NCBI GenBank assembly: GCA_003558575.1
Contig: PWPY01000029.1
Location: 1 to 9,910 of the forward strand
Length of the DNA: 9,910 nucleotides
Source of the DNA: Desulfonatronovibrio sp.
GTDB taxonomy: Bacteria; Desulfobacterota; Desulfovibrionia; Desulfovibrionales; Desulfonatronovibrionaceae
Reading direction: 5' to 3'
Position numbers and translations under genes: made by a program. Below are positions 1-5,926 of the stretch, piece by piece. The notes under the pieces were generated by a model that was given only the letters and a program-made list of their open reading frames with translations, searched no databases and was not told the DNA's origin. Positions within the stretch are counted from its first letter, which is position 1, and each line of letters opens with the position of its first letter.

Positions 1-767
1 ACTTAGAGATGATTGTTATTGACCATTGCGAAGATCCTTACCTGGCCGGGGATGGGGTTATGAATGAAGGAAAGGTTTCCAGTTACCTTGGGCTTAAAGG
101 AATCCCCAGCGTATCAGAGAGCCTTCAGGTAGCCAGGGATGTTCTCCTTGCCGCTTATCTAAACACCCCAATTCATCTTGCCCATATCAGCTGCCGGGAA
201 TCTGTGGAGATTATTGCCAGGGCCAAAGAGAAATCCATCCCGGTTACTGCTGAAACATGCCCTCATTATCTGCTCTGGGATGAAGAACTAACCATGAACT
301 ATAACACCTTGGCCAAAGTCAATCCTCCCCTGCGCACCAAGGATGATGTCCTGGCCTTACGAGAGGCTGTAAAAAATGGCATCATGGATATCATTGTTAC
401 TGACCACGCACCCCACGCAGATTTTGAAAAAGATGTGCCCTTTGCCCAGGCCCCCAATGGAATTTCCGGACTGGATACTTCTCTGTCCCTCTGCCTTGAA
501 CTGGTAAGAAAAGATATTCTAAATATTTCAGACTTAGTCAGACTCATGTCCCACAAGCCTTCAGAAATTTTTGACTTTCCAGTAAACAGATTTGAAAAGG
601 GTGACCCGGCAGATTTTATCCTGATAGACCTGGAGCAGGAATGGCAGGCAGATGCGGAAAGTCTGTTTTCCAAAGGAAAAAATACTCCCTGCCTGAATCA
701 GACACTTAAGGGAAGGGTAATGGCCAACTTTATTGGAGGGAAAGAGGTCTTAAACAGATTTTCATAA
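1..767 (+). CDS. pyrC: Dihydroorotase, 3' part (5' end outside window)
   Basis: Zinc amidohydrolase of de novo pyrimidine synthesis, interconverting N-carbamoyl-aspartate and dihydroorotate in the cytoplasm. The reading frame is open to the left edge, so the ATG at position 9 is internal; about 254 residues remain of a family usually near 425. Counting from that ATG, the visible signatures are DHCED (5-9, whose last Asp is a metal ligand in class I enzymes), IHLAHIS (55-61, metal-binding His), ETCPHY (82-87, metal-binding His), NPPLR (105-109, substrate loop) and TDHAPH (131-136, catalytic Asp). The missing N-terminal part should hold the first HxH zinc pair. The C-terminal end is complete. 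I chose the class I bacterial type because of HCED and DHAPH; hydantoinase-like relatives are less likely. The gene faces fdhD across a long inverted repeat. Confidence 0.93.
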   Translation, partial: LEMIVIDHCEDPYLAGDGVMNEGKVSSYLGLKGIPSVSESLQVARDVLLAAYLNTPIHLAHISCRESVEIIARAKEKSIPVTAETCPHYLLWDEELTMNYNTLAKVNPPLRTKDDVLALREAVKNGIMDIIVTDHAPHADFEKDVPFAQAPNGISGLDTSLSLCLELVRKDILNISDLVRLMSHKPSEIFDFPVNRFEKGDPADFILIDLEQEWQADAESLFSKGKNTPCLNQTLKGRVMANFIGGKEVLNRFS

Positions 768-803
768 ATGAAGTGTATCTATTCAACACATTTTTTGTCA
801 GGC

Positions 804-985
804 GTTAGAGCCCCTGTCCTTTTTGATTTTTCGCATTGCTGCTTGTTTGACCGGCAATGAGTCCGTTAGCCAAAAACATCGACATCAATATGGTCTCCTG
901 AATAACTGAACAAATTAATGGTTTTGGCTTACGGGATCACGCCGGGAGTTTGCAGCAAAAGAAAACCAAAAAGGACAGAGGATAA
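804..985. repeat. Long imperfect inverted repeat between pyrC and fdhD
   Basis: Two arms of roughly 70-77 nt (about 804-880 and 917-985) pair over nearly their whole length around a loop of about 36 nt. The outer block CTGTCCTTTTTG (814-825) is matched perfectly by CAAAAAGGACAG (967-978). The inner block at 862-879 pairs with 918-934 at 15 of about 18 positions, centred on GCCAAAA/TTTTGGC, and a CCGG core in the middle of each arm also pairs. It sits exactly between two converging genes, so it could act as a bidirectional terminator. However, it is far longer than an intrinsic terminator and lacks a clean hairpin plus T-run, so a MITE-like or REP-like palindromic element is a good alternative. 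No coding sequence is apparent in it. Confidence 0.75.
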
Positions 986-992
986 CATTACG

Positions 993-1790
993 TCATGGTG
1001 AACAGTTACAATGAACTTTTGTTTCGGGCTGTTGAATAATTATTCTCTCAGGAGCATTAAATACATTCACCCGGCCTGGACGCACATAAGCACCAAGAGT
1101 TATTCCAGCCTTTCTTGCAATCTCAAGCCCCAGGGATGATGGGGCTGTCCTGGACAGGACTATGGGTATGCCCATACGCGCACATTTTAGGACCATATCA
1201 GAAGTAAGCCTTCCAGTAGTATAAATGGCCCCTGCAGGGGAAAACCTGCCCAGAATTATTCCCCCCATAACCTTATCCACTGCGTTATGGCGCCCCACAT
1301 CTTCAAAACAGGCCTCAAAGCCGCCTTCAGTTAGAAATCCGCATCCATGCACGCAATGAGTCTGCTGGGATAAGCCAGACACAGACAAAGAGCTGCGCAC
1401 CAGATCTCCAATCTGTGTAAAATCAATTTTAAAATCGTTCAAATCTGGAAAATTCTCTTCAAGAAGTCTGCGGGCAATCTTTCCTGTGCCTCCGCAGCCT
1501 GAGGTAATAATCATTTCCTCATCTTTAACCACTTCCACATCAGCATAAACGTCAATTCTTCCTTCTACGCAGACATTGACCTCCAGAACCTCATCTTCCT
1601 GAGTAAGGTAGCCCTGACCAAACAGATAACCAGCTGCAAACTCCTTTAAATCTGTAGCCAAGACCATTGCCGTGCCCATAAGCTCATCATTCAACGTCAC
1701 TGAAAATGGACGCTCTTTTAAAACCTGCTCCTGAACTTCCTGCTTTCCCTGAGGGGTAATCAAGGTAGTTGTGCAATTAATGGTCTGCAT
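993..1790 (-). CDS. fdhD: Formate dehydrogenase accessory sulfurtransferase FdhD
   Basis: Required for active formate dehydrogenase: in E. coli, FdhD passes sulfur from the desulfurase IscS to the molybdenum bis-guanine dinucleotide cofactor before insertion. The protein has 265 residues, normal for the family. Family blocks visible are TSGCGG (96-101, the cysteine loop), VHGCGF (147-152), FEDVGRHNAVDK (162-173), TTGRLTSDM (191-199), VLSRTAPSSLGLEIA (211-225) and RPGRVNVF (237-244). The usual CxxC of the E. coli loop is C99-G-G-T102 here, so the second Cys is absent. Extra Cys occur at 146, 150, 161, 203 and in a terminal CNC (261-263). The start at 1790 has AGGA about 8 nt upstream. It lies 16 bp behind the psiE-like gene and is probably cotranscribed with it. 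No formate dehydrogenase subunit gene is in the window. Confidence 0.94.
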   Translation of the reverse strand: MQTINCTTTLITPQGKQEVQEQVLKERPFSVTLNDELMGTAMVLATDLKEFAAGYLFGQGYLTQEDEVLEVNVCVEGRIDVYADVEVVKDEEMIITSGCGGTGKIARRLLEENFPDLNDFKIDFTQIGDLVRSSLSVSGLSQQTHCVHGCGFLTEGGFEACFEDVGRHNAVDKVMGGIILGRFSPAGAIYTTGRLTSDMVLKCARMGIPIVLSRTAPSSLGLEIARKAGITLGAYVRPGRVNVFNAPERIIIQQPETKVHCNCSP

Positions 1791-1806
1791 TCATACGTCC
1801 TTTATT

Positions 1807-2286
1807 TTATTCATCCACCAGCCAGTAGCCAACGCAAAGGGCAAGAATTACAGCGGCCGTAGCCCAGACATATTCAGGACCCAGCTTGTCATAATCAAAA
1901 ATAATAACCTTCCTGGCAATGGCCATCAGGGCAGTAGCGAGAACAAGTTTCACATGAATAATCTTTCCATCCAGATACAATGTTATATTTACAAAAATTT
2001 CTATGGCAATAAGTACCGCAATAAAAGCACCAAAAGTAGCCAGAATATCACTTATGCTCAATAACATGAACGGTGGTTCCTGGAGTCTGTTTACCAGAAC
2101 CCAGATGACATCACCCACCCCCCAGATAATCACAAAGGTCATGGTTATGGCCAGGACCACAACAGCATAGCGGATAATGCGTTTTAATACCTTTATAATT
2201 GGATAATCAGGGTCGTGATCACTTGATCCAATGCAGAATCTTGGATCATCCTTGTGGGAAATTTTTTTTTCGTTGTCTTTATCCAT
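1807..2286 (-). CDS. PsiE-like (phosphate-starvation-inducible E family) membrane protein
   Basis: A 159-residue protein with a charged, His/Asp-rich cytoplasmic N-terminus (1-35) followed by about four hydrophobic segments near 38-63, 75-102, 110-122 and 138-157. The block ALMAIARKVIIFD (119-131), with the preceding loop DGKIIHVKLVL, matches the PsiE family pattern. PsiE of E. coli is an inner membrane protein under PhoB and cAMP-CRP control; its biochemical activity is unknown, and no Pho box is clear upstream here. The start at 2286 has GGAG about 6 nt upstream. The stop is 16 bp before fdhD, suggesting one transcript. The family assignment is by recognition of pattern and topology and is fairly secure; function is not. 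Confidence 0.8.
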   Translation of the reverse strand: MDKDNEKKISHKDDPRFCIGSSDHDPDYPIIKVLKRIIRYAVVVLAITMTFVIIWGVGDVIWVLVNRLQEPPFMLLSISDILATFGAFIAVLIAIEIFVNITLYLDGKIIHVKLVLATALMAIARKVIIFDYDKLGPEYVWATAAVILALCVGYWLVDE

Positions 2287-2420
2287 TAGAGCTCCAGCTG
2301 ATTTAAGAAAGCGTTAACAGCGTACCTTGCCAGGAGAAACGCCATGTATCTGACGAACAGCTACAAAATGCACACCCATGGTTTGTGAGAAATACATACA
2401 TTACCAAAAATATAAAGTGA

Positions 2421-2458
2421 AACATTTTTACAGCTCATTTTTTGCTGAAAAACATGTT
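2421..2458. repeat. Imperfect hairpin in the divergent intergenic region
   Basis: AACATTTTTACAGC (2421-2434) pairs with GCTGAAAAACATGTT (2444-2458) except for one bulge and one mismatch, around a 9-nt T-rich loop. It ends 4 bp before the 15-bp palindrome. It could be a second regulatory dyad or an RNA hairpin in the psiE leader; no gene ends here, so a terminator role is unlikely. Confidence 0.45.
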
Positions 2459-2462
2459 GTAT

Positions 2463-2477
2463 GAGCATAATATGCTC
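2463..2477. promoter_or_regulatory. 15-bp perfect palindrome, candidate operator
   Basis: GAGCATA-A-TATGCTC has perfect 7-bp arms about a single central base. It lies in the divergent intergenic region between the psiE-like gene and the BPL_N-domain gene, and overlaps -10-like hexamers on both strands (CATAAT on +, TATTAT on -). This is the size and place expected for a dimeric repressor or activator site controlling one or both genes. It does not match a regulator site I can name. Confidence 0.5.
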
Positions 2478-2495
2478 GAATTATCAAGCAGTTAA
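2467..2495 (-). promoter_or_regulatory. Candidate psiE-fdhD promoter overlapping the palindrome
   Basis: On the minus strand, TTAACT (2495-2490) and TATTAT (2472-2467) are spaced by 17 bp, matching 4/6 and 5/6 of the sigma-70 consensus. The -10 lies inside the 15-bp palindrome, an arrangement expected for an operator that blocks RNA polymerase. It would leave a leader of about 170 nt before the psiE-like gene. Eye-matching only. Confidence 0.3.
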
Positions 2496-2556
2496 ACAAA
2501 CCTCTATCAGGCATTTATCCTTGAACTGACCAGTTTATCCTGCTAAAGGATCTCGC

Positions 2557-3840
2557 ATGTCCTTATCAAAAAGAAGTCTATACGTACTCTGGGATGAATC
2601 TCACCTGTGGGGGGTCATGCTTATCCGGGCGCTGAGACAGTTAAGACTTCCCTTTAAAATAATTACTTCTGAGGATATCAAAACAGGAATCCTTGCCTGT
2701 GATTTTCCAGCAGGTCTGATCATTCCTGGGGGATGGGCAAAACTCAAGGCCCGAAACCTGACAGAACAGGGACTGGAAAATATTAGAGGCTACGTTGGAA
2801 AAGGTGGCAGATATCTTGGATTTTGCGGCGGAGCAGGCCTGGCCCTTCAGGGAACTTCCAGTTTCCCGGGACTCAATCTTTGCCGTTGGGGAAGAAAGCC
2901 TTTTCAAGAAAGGCTGCCCAACTTCAGTGGCCATGTTTACTGCAAAATTGATCCCCAGCTCAGTTTACCTGCCCAGTATAAAGATAATGTTTTAATTCCA
3001 GTGTGGTGGCCGTCACAATTTCAGCATGACCATACTAATGAGCCAATCCAGGTTTTGATCAGCTATTCCACTCCAGGGCCTGACTTCTGGAGTTCTGACC
3101 TCAACCTTTCCCAGATATCTGAACAGGATCTAAGCACCTGGGAATCAATCTATAAAATCAACTTGAATCCGCAGCTGATAAGTGGCGAACCCTGCCTTAT
3201 TAAGGGAAGTTACGGCCAGGGACAATACTATCTGAGTTATGCTCATCTTGAAACTCCTGAATCTCCCCAGGCCAACACCATCCTTTTTCACCTGCTTATG
3301 ACAATCCTGGGAAACAACCATCCACAAAGTTCTCTGATGCCGGAACTGATTCACTGGGACCTGAGGAACTTTGTCCCTGTCTGGAACAACACTGTGCTGC
3401 TAAGGTTCAAAAAGGGCTTGGATAATGTTATCAAAACCAGCCAGAGCCAGTTTCTTCTGTTCTGGCGCAACTCCTGGCTTCTTGGCTGGAGAAGGGGAGT
3501 ACCTGGTTCTCCCATAAATTTTCTTTACTCCATGATTTGTCAGGCATTGTCCACTCTGCCCGGACCTGACGCAGAGCTTTTCTGGGAACAATGCGAACAG
3601 GAATTTTCTTCAGTGACGAATACATTTCTTGATCAACTTCTGGATTACTTAAGCCATGAGCGGCTCGCCATGGCCATGGCTCCTTCATCACCAGAATGCA
3701 GCTCCAATAAAGAGCTGCAAAAACAAAAAATTATGCTTTTTGGAAAATTTCCCGGCTATGGCGGGCTTTATAAAAAACTGATTAGAATACTCGACGGATT
3801 AATATTAAGGCAGTTTCAGGAGGAAGACCGGACAAGATGA
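2557..3840 (+). CDS. BPL_N-type glutamine-amidotransferase-like protein, function unknown
   Basis: A 427-residue cytoplasmic protein. Residues about 6-255 resemble the class I glutamine amidotransferase-like fold seen as the N-terminal domain of eukaryotic biotin-protein ligase (BPL_N): LYVLWDE (8-14), an IIPGGW loop (55-60), the nucleophile elbow GFCGGAGLAL (88-97, Cys90), and YLSYAHLETPE (225-235) giving His230 and Glu232 as the likely rest of the triad. No biotin ligase catalytic domain follows, so it is not a biotin ligase. Residues about 260-427 are rich in Trp and Leu and match nothing I recognise. The start is supported by AAAGGA (2545-2550) 6 nt upstream. The gene is divergent from psiE-fdhD and its last 25 bp overlap the end of the HD-domain gene on the other strand. 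Domain call likely; substrate unknown. Confidence 0.75.
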   Translation: MSLSKRSLYVLWDESHLWGVMLIRALRQLRLPFKIITSEDIKTGILACDFPAGLIIPGGWAKLKARNLTEQGLENIRGYVGKGGRYLGFCGGAGLALQGTSSFPGLNLCRWGRKPFQERLPNFSGHVYCKIDPQLSLPAQYKDNVLIPVWWPSQFQHDHTNEPIQVLISYSTPGPDFWSSDLNLSQISEQDLSTWESIYKINLNPQLISGEPCLIKGSYGQGQYYLSYAHLETPESPQANTILFHLLMTILGNNHPQSSLMPELIHWDLRNFVPVWNNTVLLRFKKGLDNVIKTSQSQFLLFWRNSWLLGWRRGVPGSPINFLYSMICQALSTLPGPDAELFWEQCEQEFSSVTNTFLDQLLDYLSHERLAMAMAPSSPECSSNKELQKQKIMLFGKFPGYGGLYKKLIRILDGLILRQFQEEDRTR

Positions 3841-4586
3841 CCCATGATCTGTGTTCTTAATTTGTTTATATCACTGGTTGATGGTAAAAGCTCAAAGAGC
3901 TGATCCAGAAATCCGTTTTTTATGACAAATTCACGGGAATAATCATAATTCAGATCATATATCCAGGAGCATAAAAGCAGTTTAAAGTCATTTTCGTATC
4001 TCATGGCTGAATATTGGCAAAGTTTGCCCTGACTGATCTGATCCAATATTTCAGGTGTAATAAGATTTTCAGGGTCAAGCCCCAGGGTGACAATCTCATT
4101 GGTAGTACTTCCAGGGGTTAGATGGGAAATCATGATGGGATAAATGTCTAATTTATCAGCGTCACGCAAAACCTTGCATACACATGCCGTTGCGGAAGGC
4201 AAGCCATTCGGTATCCTCATGCGGCTGTGAAAAAGTACGGCAAGGCGCAGATCCCTTTTCTGATCTTTGCTAAGAGAATCAAAAACAGGCTCTGCTGTAA
4301 CTATTCTAAAGCCTAAGCTGGCATGGTTCAAGGACTCACTGTCTTTAAATGTTCTGTACTGCAGGTATTGCTCAAACCGTCCGATATCATGAAACAATCC
4401 GGTCAGACGACACAAAAAAACAAGCCCGCCGGGAAAGACTTCGCTTTCCGCAATGAGGCGGGCCTGTTCAGCTACATTATATGAATGGTCTTTTTTAAGA
4501 CTGAGGTTGGGGTCATTATCTGCAGCCTGGATGAATTTTTGAGCATAATTGTTGAAAAAATCTTCAAACCGCTCGTAATCATTCAT
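3816..4586 (-). CDS. HD-domain metal-dependent phosphohydrolase
   Basis: A 256-residue soluble protein of the HD superfamily, whose members hydrolyse phosphate esters such as nucleotides or second messengers using bound metal. The expected ligands are all visible: His34 (KDHSYNVAEQA), His66-Asp67 (GLFHDIGRFEQ), His88 (LNHASLG), His120 (VLFHSR) and Asp144 (RDADKLDIYP). This set (H...HD...H...H...D) suggests an intact, possibly binuclear site. The substrate cannot be told, and there is no GGDEF, GYP or RelA-type partner domain. The start overlaps the stop of the SHOCT-like gene by ATGA (4583-4586), and no good Shine-Dalgarno precedes it, so translation is probably coupled. Its 3' end overlaps the converging BPL_N-domain gene by 25 bp. 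Confidence 0.85.
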   Translation of the reverse strand: MNDYERFEDFFNNYAQKFIQAADNDPNLSLKKDHSYNVAEQARLIAESEVFPGGLVFLCRLTGLFHDIGRFEQYLQYRTFKDSESLNHASLGFRIVTAEPVFDSLSKDQKRDLRLAVLFHSRMRIPNGLPSATACVCKVLRDADKLDIYPIMISHLTPGSTTNEIVTLGLDPENLITPEILDQISQGKLCQYSAMRYENDFKLLLCSWIYDLNYDYSREFVIKNGFLDQLFELLPSTSDINKLRTQIMGHLVRSSS

Positions 4587-4918
4587 TTTTCAAGAATCCA
4601 TTTTTTATGCTCAAATTCTTCTTCTGTAATCTCTCCGTTGACTAAACGCTGCCTTAAAACATCTACAGCTTCTCTGACCTTCTGCCTTTCCTCTTCAGCT
4701 TCCCGATCCATTTCTTCATCCCTGAAAAAACCCTTGGGGCCAAAGAGCAACCTTAAAAAACCAAGTATAACTGCAAGGATAACTCCAACAAAAATAAACT
4801 TGGTTAAAGTTAGTATCCAGCTTCCAGTAAAACCCTCTCCAAAAGGCCAGTAGCTCCAGTCAATCTCACTGAAGTTAAACAATGAAAAAAATTGAATCAT
4901 TGGTATTTCATACAACAT
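4583..4918 (-). CDS. Small single-span membrane protein with SHOCT-like C-terminus
   Basis: A 111-residue protein with an aromatic N-terminus (1-33), one strong transmembrane helix (about 34-59), a Lys/Arg-bearing stop-transfer stretch (PKGFFRDEE), a highly charged helical linker (66-83) and a C-terminal motif at about 84-110 (RQRLVNGEITEEEFEHKK) typical of SHOCT short C-terminal domains. SHOCT tails are small oligomerisation or interaction modules; the function is otherwise unknown. The start at 4918 has AGG about 7 nt upstream; an internal Met7 is possible but lacks a better ribosome site. It is coupled by ATGA to the HD-domain gene, suggesting the two products act together, perhaps tethering the phosphohydrolase near the membrane (inference). 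Confidence 0.75.
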   Translation of the reverse strand: MLYEIPMIQFFSLFNFSEIDWSYWPFGEGFTGSWILTLTKFIFVGVILAVILGFLRLLFGPKGFFRDEEMDREAEEERQKVREAVDVLRQRLVNGEITEEEFEHKKWILEK

Positions 4919-4943
4919 TTTACTACCTGCTTATACGCTTGTT

Positions 4944-5013
4944 AAAAAACCTGCCAGCAGGCTGTTCAAAAAATCCTGGAGTCAGCAATTGGAAAATTTT
5001 CAACAGCCTGCTG
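4944..5013 (-). terminator. Probable intrinsic terminator after the rpoD-nuclease-orphan block
   Basis: Read on the minus strand, the hairpin with 12-bp arms is followed 5 nt later by six T residues (4949-4944). A smaller alternative hairpin, CCTG-CTGG-CAGG, abuts the same T-run directly. Either would end transcripts coming from the 61-residue gene, leaving the SHOCT/HD pair to a promoter of its own, which I could not identify in the roughly 30 nt that remain. Confidence 0.55.
4955..5013. repeat. Inverted repeat with perfect 12-bp arms
   Basis: CAGCAGGCTGTT (4955-4966) and AACAGCCTGCTG (5002-5013) are exact reverse complements, and pairing continues inwards imperfectly through A/T-rich GAAAAnnnTCC sequence to a loop near 4977-4989. 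It lies between the stop of the 61-residue gene and the start of the SHOCT-like gene. The shape suggests either a strong terminator-like hairpin or a short palindromic repeat of the REP/MITE kind; only one copy is in this window. Confidence 0.7.
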
Positions 5014-5016
5014 TAA

Positions 5017-5202
5017 CTATCCTTCGTAATAGGAGTAAAACTCAGGATGAATGAGAATTTCAACCTTTTCTTTCTGCTCAACCTTAACCACTTTTTCAGG
5101 CATAAGACCCACATCCAGAGCCATATCCTCAATCCGGGCCTTTTCCTTACCAACTGCTTCACTCATTTCATCAAATATTGCTACGCATACCCAATCATCC
5201 AT
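5017..5202 (-). CDS. Small acidic hypothetical protein (61 aa)
   Basis: I do not recognise this family. The 61-residue product is acidic (15 Asp/Glu against 7 Lys/Arg), has one Cys, no signal peptide and no membrane segment; the pattern looks like a small alpha/beta cytoplasmic protein ending in an aromatic HPEFYSYYEG tail. It is judged real because a near-ideal AAGGAG (5214-5209) lies 6 nt before the ATG, because the competing frame on the same strand is Arg/Lys/Trp-rich and lacks such a site, and because it is followed by a terminator-like hairpin. It sits 64 bp behind the nuclease gene, with a weak candidate promoter in between. Confidence 0.65.
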   Translation of the reverse strand: MDDWVCVAIFDEMSEAVGKEKARIEDMALDVGLMPEKVVKVEQKEKVEILIHPEFYSYYEG

Positions 5203-5230
5203 TGTATTCTCCTTGAATATTTTTCAAAGT

Positions 5231-5258
5231 TATTTAGTAACTATTGCCGTAATTTCAA
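5231..5258 (-). promoter_or_regulatory. Weak candidate promoter for the 61-aa gene
   Basis: On the minus strand, TTGAAA (5258-5253) and TAAATA (5236-5231) are 16 bp apart, matching 5/6 and 4/6 of the sigma-70 hexamers. The predicted start would fall about 20 nt before the gene's ribosome site. The area is A/T-rich, so chance matches are easy. Confidence 0.27.
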
Positions 5259-5266
5259 TCCTTAAT

Positions 5267-5917
5267 TTAATCGTCTGCCAGAGGCCAGGGTGTGCACCTT
5301 CTGCATGGCGCATAACCCTCATAAAAGGCTTCATAAAGATTTTGAAACAATACCTTGTTACTTTCAGCAACCTTCTGACCATATCCGCATTTATGGGTAT
5401 GAAAACGCAAACTCCTGGAATTGCCCACGTATTCAGAACCTGATTTTTCCATGCCTAATATTTCTTCCCAAAAGCCTTCTTTATTTCGCATAGCTCTGCG
5501 CTGAACATCTAAAATCTTTGATGAAATATCTCTGTCCTGAACCCCATGCGGATAATAAAAAGCCAGACCTTCCCTGACCAGGAGAATATTAACATTTTCT
5601 CCTGTGGGGAGATAAACATAAGCCAGGGTTCTGCCGAACCTGTCTTCCGGTTCCTGGCCCAGTTTGAGATTAACAGACCTGCCCATGGTCAGTTCTTCTA
5701 ATCTTAACGTGGCTTCCCGAGCATAATATTGATCTCTTTCATCTTCATGTCTGGTTTCTGGAGCATCTATACCTTTGAGCCGAACAACTTCCCGCCCCTC
5801 CAGGATAAGGGTATCTCCATCAGATACCCAGACTACCTTTGCCTGCCTGGCATAAACTGATGAAGCCGAAATAAAGAATAAAACAAAAATAAAAAAAACT
5901 ATGCACAGCCTTTTCAT
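5267..5917 (-). CDS. Secreted SNase-type (thermonuclease) nuclease with Ada-like zinc-binding tail
   Basis: A 216-residue exported nuclease. Residues 1-23 form a signal peptide (KR, hydrophobic core, SSVYA cleavage site). Residues about 27-145 are a staphylococcal-nuclease fold: DGDT (33-36, calcium-binding Asp), VRLKGIDAPET (45-55, with Arg46, Asp51 and Glu54 at the spacing of Arg35/Asp40/Glu43 in the S. aureus enzyme) and DRFGRTLAYVY (92-102, Arg96 as the Arg87 equivalent), so the catalytic set looks complete. The tail (about 170-212) has FHTHKC, then an EAFYEGYAPCRRC block: the pattern of the Ada metal-binding module, with His173 or His175, Cys177, Cys205 and Cys208 as likely zinc ligands in place of four Cys. 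The start has TAGGA, overlapping the rpoD stop, and lies 9 bp behind rpoD, so cotranscription is likely. It would cleave DNA or RNA outside the cytoplasm. Confidence 0.87.
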   Translation of the reverse strand: MKRLCIVFFIFVLFFISASSVYARQAKVVWVSDGDTLILEGREVVRLKGIDAPETRHEDERDQYYAREATLRLEELTMGRSVNLKLGQEPEDRFGRTLAYVYLPTGENVNILLVREGLAFYYPHGVQDRDISSKILDVQRRAMRNKEGFWEEILGMEKSGSEYVGNSRSLRFHTHKCGYGQKVAESNKVLFQNLYEAFYEGYAPCRRCTPWPLADD

Positions 5918-5926
5918 GATTGAGTC

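Noticed and set aside
771..796. Possible intrinsic terminator just after pyrC (GTGT...ACAC then six T)
   Set aside because: The stem is only 4 bp with a 9-nt loop; too weak to call alongside the large inverted repeat next to it.
1771..2064. 97-codon plus-strand open frame opposite the psiE-like gene
   Set aside because: It is antisense to a well-supported membrane protein gene and its product is Asn/Tyr/Lys-rich with no recognisable pattern.
2521..2549. TTGAAC / TAAAGG as a promoter for the BPL_N-domain gene
   Set aside because: The supposed -10 coincides with the ribosome binding site and would place transcription start at or beyond the start codon.
4923..5162. 79-codon minus-strand open frame overlapping the 61-residue gene
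   Set aside because: Its product is Arg/Lys/Trp/Leu-rich and low in plausibility, it has no good ribosome site, and it runs through the inverted repeat; the 61-residue frame has a strong site.
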